Of a DNA stretch of 8,307 nucleotides, positions 6,694 through 8,307 are shown one piece after another; position 1 is the first letter of the stretch, and every line of letters starts with the position of its first letter. The DNA is from Phycisphaerae bacterium. Lineage in GTDB: Bacteria; Planctomycetota; Phycisphaerae; SM23-33. The stretch spans positions 1 to 8,307 of the forward strand of contig JALHTV010000058.1 of assembly GCA_022866005.1 (NCBI GenBank), given 5' to 3'. Below the pieces are notes generated by a model. It was not told the DNA's origin and searched no databases. It was given only the letters and a program-made list of their open reading frames with translations. A program made the translations under genes and the position numbers.

Positions 6694-7287
6694 ATGACAT
6701 CGTGGCCCATCCTTGCCAATGGCATCGGGATCGACGTCGAGGACCTGATCGCCTACGCGGTCCTGATCTTCTTTGCCGTCGTGGTCGGCCTGCTGAAGAA
6801 GGCGGTCGGGAAGTCCGCTCGGCCTGGCCAGCCGCGCGGTGAGGGGATAGGCGCCCAGCGCCTCCCGCCGGGCGCGCCGCCCCAGGCGCCTCCCGCACCG
6901 CCGCCCCGCGCCACCGGCCCGATGCGCGTTCCCGGTGTCCGCCGCCTGGTGGGCCGCCGTCGCGCCGTGCCGGTCCCGCCGGAAGTGGAGCCTGCCTCCT
7001 GGGACGTCGCCGAGGAGGTCCGCCGTCAGCAGGAGCGGCTGGCACGGGGGCAGGCCGAACGGGATCAGCGCCTTACGGCCCTGCCTCCATCGGAGGCCGA
7101 TACCGCTGCCATCGAGGCGCGGCTGCTGCACGTCCGGGCCGCGGCTGAACCGGGCCAGGTGGCGCTTGCGGCCAGTCTGGTCGGTTCCCTGAAGACCCCC
7201 GACGACCTGCGGCGCGCTATCCTCCACTACGAGATCTTCGCCCCGCCCAAGGCCCTCCGCCCCGGCCCGGAGCCGTGGGAGCTCTAA
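6694..7287 (+). CDS. Unrecognised single-pass membrane protein, last gene of the floA operon
   Basis: I do not recognise a named family. The 197-residue product starts at ATG 6694, 9 nt after the floA stop, with GAGG overlapping that stop, so it is surely co-transcribed. An N-terminal membrane segment (~18-34, IAYAVLIFFAVVVGLLKKA region) is followed by a Pro/Gly/Arg-rich linker (~42-100, including PPGAPPQAPPAPPPR). A charged, probably helical stretch follows (104-150, EEVRRQQERLARGQAERDQR). A compact C-terminal motif ends the protein: LVGSLKTPDDLRRAI (162-176) then LHYEIFAPPKALRP (177-190). That last motif resembles a pattern I recall from planctomycete hypothetical proteins (about LRxAIxxxEIxxPPxALR), but I cannot verify it here. 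Topology suggests a short outside segment and a long cytoplasmic tail. A role as a FloA/NfeD accessory is suggested only by position. Confidence 0.8.
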   Translation: MTSWPILANGIGIDVEDLIAYAVLIFFAVVVGLLKKAVGKSARPGQPRGEGIGAQRLPPGAPPQAPPAPPPRATGPMRVPGVRRLVGRRRAVPVPPEVEPASWDVAEEVRRQQERLARGQAERDQRLTALPPSEADTAAIEARLLHVRAAAEPGQVALAASLVGSLKTPDDLRRAILHYEIFAPPKALRPGPEPWEL

Positions 7288-7351
7288 AAGAGACTTGCGG
7301 GGGAACTGCCAAGGGCACACAGGGCACCGGGGGTACACCGACCCTTGCCGG

Positions 7352-7380
7352 GAGGCCACAGGGACAGTCTCCATGCGATG
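7352..7380 (+). repeat. REP-like repeat, copy A
   Basis: CACAGGGACAGTCTCCATGC (7357-7376) and following bases match copy B (7459-7478) with only two mismatches in these 20 positions, in the same orientation. Copy A lacks the perfect GGACA-G-TGTCC palindrome of copy B and looks degenerate. It lies between the floA operon and the radical SAM gene. Confidence 0.55.
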
Positions 7381-7391
7381 TGCAGTACCAT

Positions 7392-7415
7392 CCCCCGCCT
7401 GACGGCGGGGGCTTT
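7392..7415 (+). terminator. GC-rich hairpin with short T-run, terminator of the floA operon
   Basis: CCCCCGCC (7392-7399) pairs perfectly with GGCGGGGG (7404-7411) around a TGAC loop, followed by CTTTGT. It lies 104 nt after the last gene of the operon and just before the convergent radical SAM stop, the expected place for a terminator. The T-run is short, so strength is uncertain. It may also be one arm of a REP-like element. Confidence 0.6.
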
Positions 7416-7416
7416 G

Positions 7417-8307
7417 TCACGGCCGCCCGGTCGGCGTCGCGGAAGCCCCGTGCGTCAGCACGGGGACAGTGTCCATGCGTTGGACTTCTTTGTCCTCGTC
7501 CACCGCCACGTCCGCGTCCACCAACGCCTGCCAGTGCTTCTCGTTGAAGAGGCAGCCGGGGTCGCCCGCGTGGAGCTGGCCGAAGTAGGCGTCGGCCCTG
7601 GCGCGGCAGCCGCCGCAGTAGTTGCGGAAGGTGCACACCTCGCAGTGGTGCAGCCGGTGCGTGCGGTCGTTGAGGACGTCGGTGAAGGCGTTGTCGCGGA
7701 AGATGTCGATGAGGCCTGCTGAGCGGACGTTGCCCATCACGCGGTGGGGCAGGTACACGCAGGGGGTCACGTCGCCTGTGGGCTCGATGCACACATAGGT
7801 CCGCCCGGCCCCGCAGCCGCCCAGGTACTTGGCTACGACGCGGGCCTTGACGCCGCTGCCGGAACCGGCGTGCGAGCAGGACACCCGCCCGCCGTCGGTG
7901 GCCGTCCCCGCCAGGCACACGCGGCCGAGCTGCGGGGCGGTGGAGATCACGCCCATCCCGCCGGCCTGCATCTTGGCGTTCAGCATGGCCAGCAACCGCT
8001 CGCGCTGCGCGGGGGTGATGTCGCCGCGGACCATCCGCAACCCGCGCCCGACGGGGATGAAGTTGAAGTGGGCAAAGCACCCGGCGCCCAGATCCTCGGC
8101 GAAGGCGATCATGTCCGCGACTTCCTCGTAGTTGCCCTGGTGGACGCACATGGCGATGCCTAGGCGCAGGCCCGGCGTCGCGACGACGGCCTTGGCCCCG
8201 GCCACCGCGCGGCGCCACATGCCCTCTTGGCCGCGGAAGGCGTCGTGGCGGGCCTCGGACACGCTGTCCAGGGAAATCTCCACGTACCGCAGCCCCGCCT
8301 CGGCCAG
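7417..8307 (-). CDS. Radical SAM/SPASM-domain protein, C-terminal part (N-terminus beyond window)
   Basis: C-terminal 296 residues of a radical SAM enzyme; the CxxxCxxC motif that would bind the SAM-cleaving cluster lies outside the window. Visible residues begin LAEAGLRYVEISLDSVSEARHDAF, a core strand of the radical SAM barrel. IAMCVHQGNYEEV and FAHFNFIPVGRG continue it. The SPASM part has eight cysteines at visible residues 165, 173, 183, 222, 225, 231, 234 and 252. These include EPTGDVTPCVYLPHRVMGN and CEVCTFRNYCGGCRARA, and end with DPGC, so auxiliary Fe-S clusters are likely. The CGGCRARA signature resembles the AhbC/AhbD/NirJ heme-pathway group and various peptide maturases; no substrate peptide or heme gene is visible, so the reaction is unknown. 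The last ~21 residues (from about QRMDTVPVLTHG) are encoded by a repeat and are probably not part of the ancestral protein. It converges on the floA operon. Confidence 0.88.
   Translation of the reverse strand: MAEAGLRYVEISLDSVSEARHDAFRGQEGMWRRAVAGAKAVVATPGLRLGIAMCVHQGNYEEVADMIAFAEDLGAGCFAHFNFIPVGRGLRMVRGDITPAQRERLLAMLNAKMQAGGMGVISTAPQLGRVCLAGTATDGGRVSCSHAGSGSGVKARVVAKYLGGCGAGRTYVCIEPTGDVTPCVYLPHRVMGNVRSAGLIDIFRDNAFTDVLNDRTHRLHHCEVCTFRNYCGGCRARADAYFGQLHAGDPGCLFNEKHWQALVDADVAVDEDKEVQRMDTVPVLTHGASATPTGRP
7446..7487 (+). repeat. REP-like repeat, copy B, with hairpin and GGACAGTGTCC core
   Basis: CCCCGTGC (7446-7453) and GCACGGGG (7458-7465) form a perfect 8-bp stem with a GTCA loop. The stem is followed by and overlaps the odd palindrome GGACA-G-TGTCC (7464-7474). 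The loop GTCA is the complement of the TGAC loop in the 7392-7411 hairpin, so the two hairpins are inverted relative to each other, like paired REP sequences. The element lies inside the 3' end of the radical SAM reading frame. Confidence 0.6.

Noticed and set aside
5656..7374. 572-codon open frame on the minus strand opposite floA
   Set aside because: It covers floA and the next gene in antisense, its composition is that of a shadow frame, and floA itself is unmistakable.
7352..7487. CRISPR array
   Set aside because: Only two imperfect copies with hairpins between them and no regular spacers; REP-like repeats fit better.
7345..7722. Plus-strand open frame over the radical SAM 3' region
   Set aside because: It is antisense to the SPASM cysteine motifs and starts inside the repeat cluster.

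Overview
The window is GC-rich, densely coding bacterial chromosome, most likely from a planctomycete (perhaps a Phycisphaerae-like lineage). This rests on three things: a short PheT that lacks the N-terminal tRNA-binding domain, an NfeD/NfeD/FloA cluster of planctomycete flavour, and repeats built on a GGGGACAGT-type core that I associate with such genomes. The phylum call is inference from family memory, not a computed placement.

Layout. (1) 1-965, minus strand: the 5' part of pheT (phenylalanyl-tRNA synthetase beta chain), running off the left edge. (2) 966-1404: a 439-bp intergenic stretch holding a long nested inverted repeat (1169-1253) and then an AT-rich 46-bp palindrome (1345-1390), the probable operator/promoter of the next genes. 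(3) 1405-2951, plus strand: a complete type IV toxin-antitoxin / abortive infection cassette. It consists of abiEi (winged-helix antitoxin and repressor) and abiEii (nucleotidyltransferase toxin), overlapping by 4 nt. It is visibly less GC-rich than its neighbours and looks like acquired defence cargo. (4) 2952-3284: non-coding, with small hairpins only. (5) 3285-7287, plus strand: a membrane-microdomain operon. It encodes a long NfeD with a ClpP/SppA-like protease domain, a short NfeD with three membrane segments and an OB fold, the flotillin-like scaffold FloA, and an unrecognised single-pass membrane protein. (6) 7288-7487: a terminator-like hairpin and REP-like repeats that run into the 3' end of the next gene. 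(7) 7417-8307, minus strand: the C-terminal part of a radical SAM/SPASM enzyme running off the right edge; its last ~21 codons come from the repeat.

How the genes work together. AbiEi probably binds the 46-bp palindrome and represses its own operon, while AbiEii is the toxin acting when antitoxin control fails. In the second operon the NfeD proteins and FloA are known partners in flotillin membrane domains; the fourth gene is 9 nt behind floA and is a candidate extra component. PheT and the radical SAM protein are flanking genes without an evident link to either system. The most interesting points are the AbiE control region (operator plus a hairpin over the start codon), the unrecognised fourth member of the flotillin operon, and the repeat-derived tail of the radical SAM protein.
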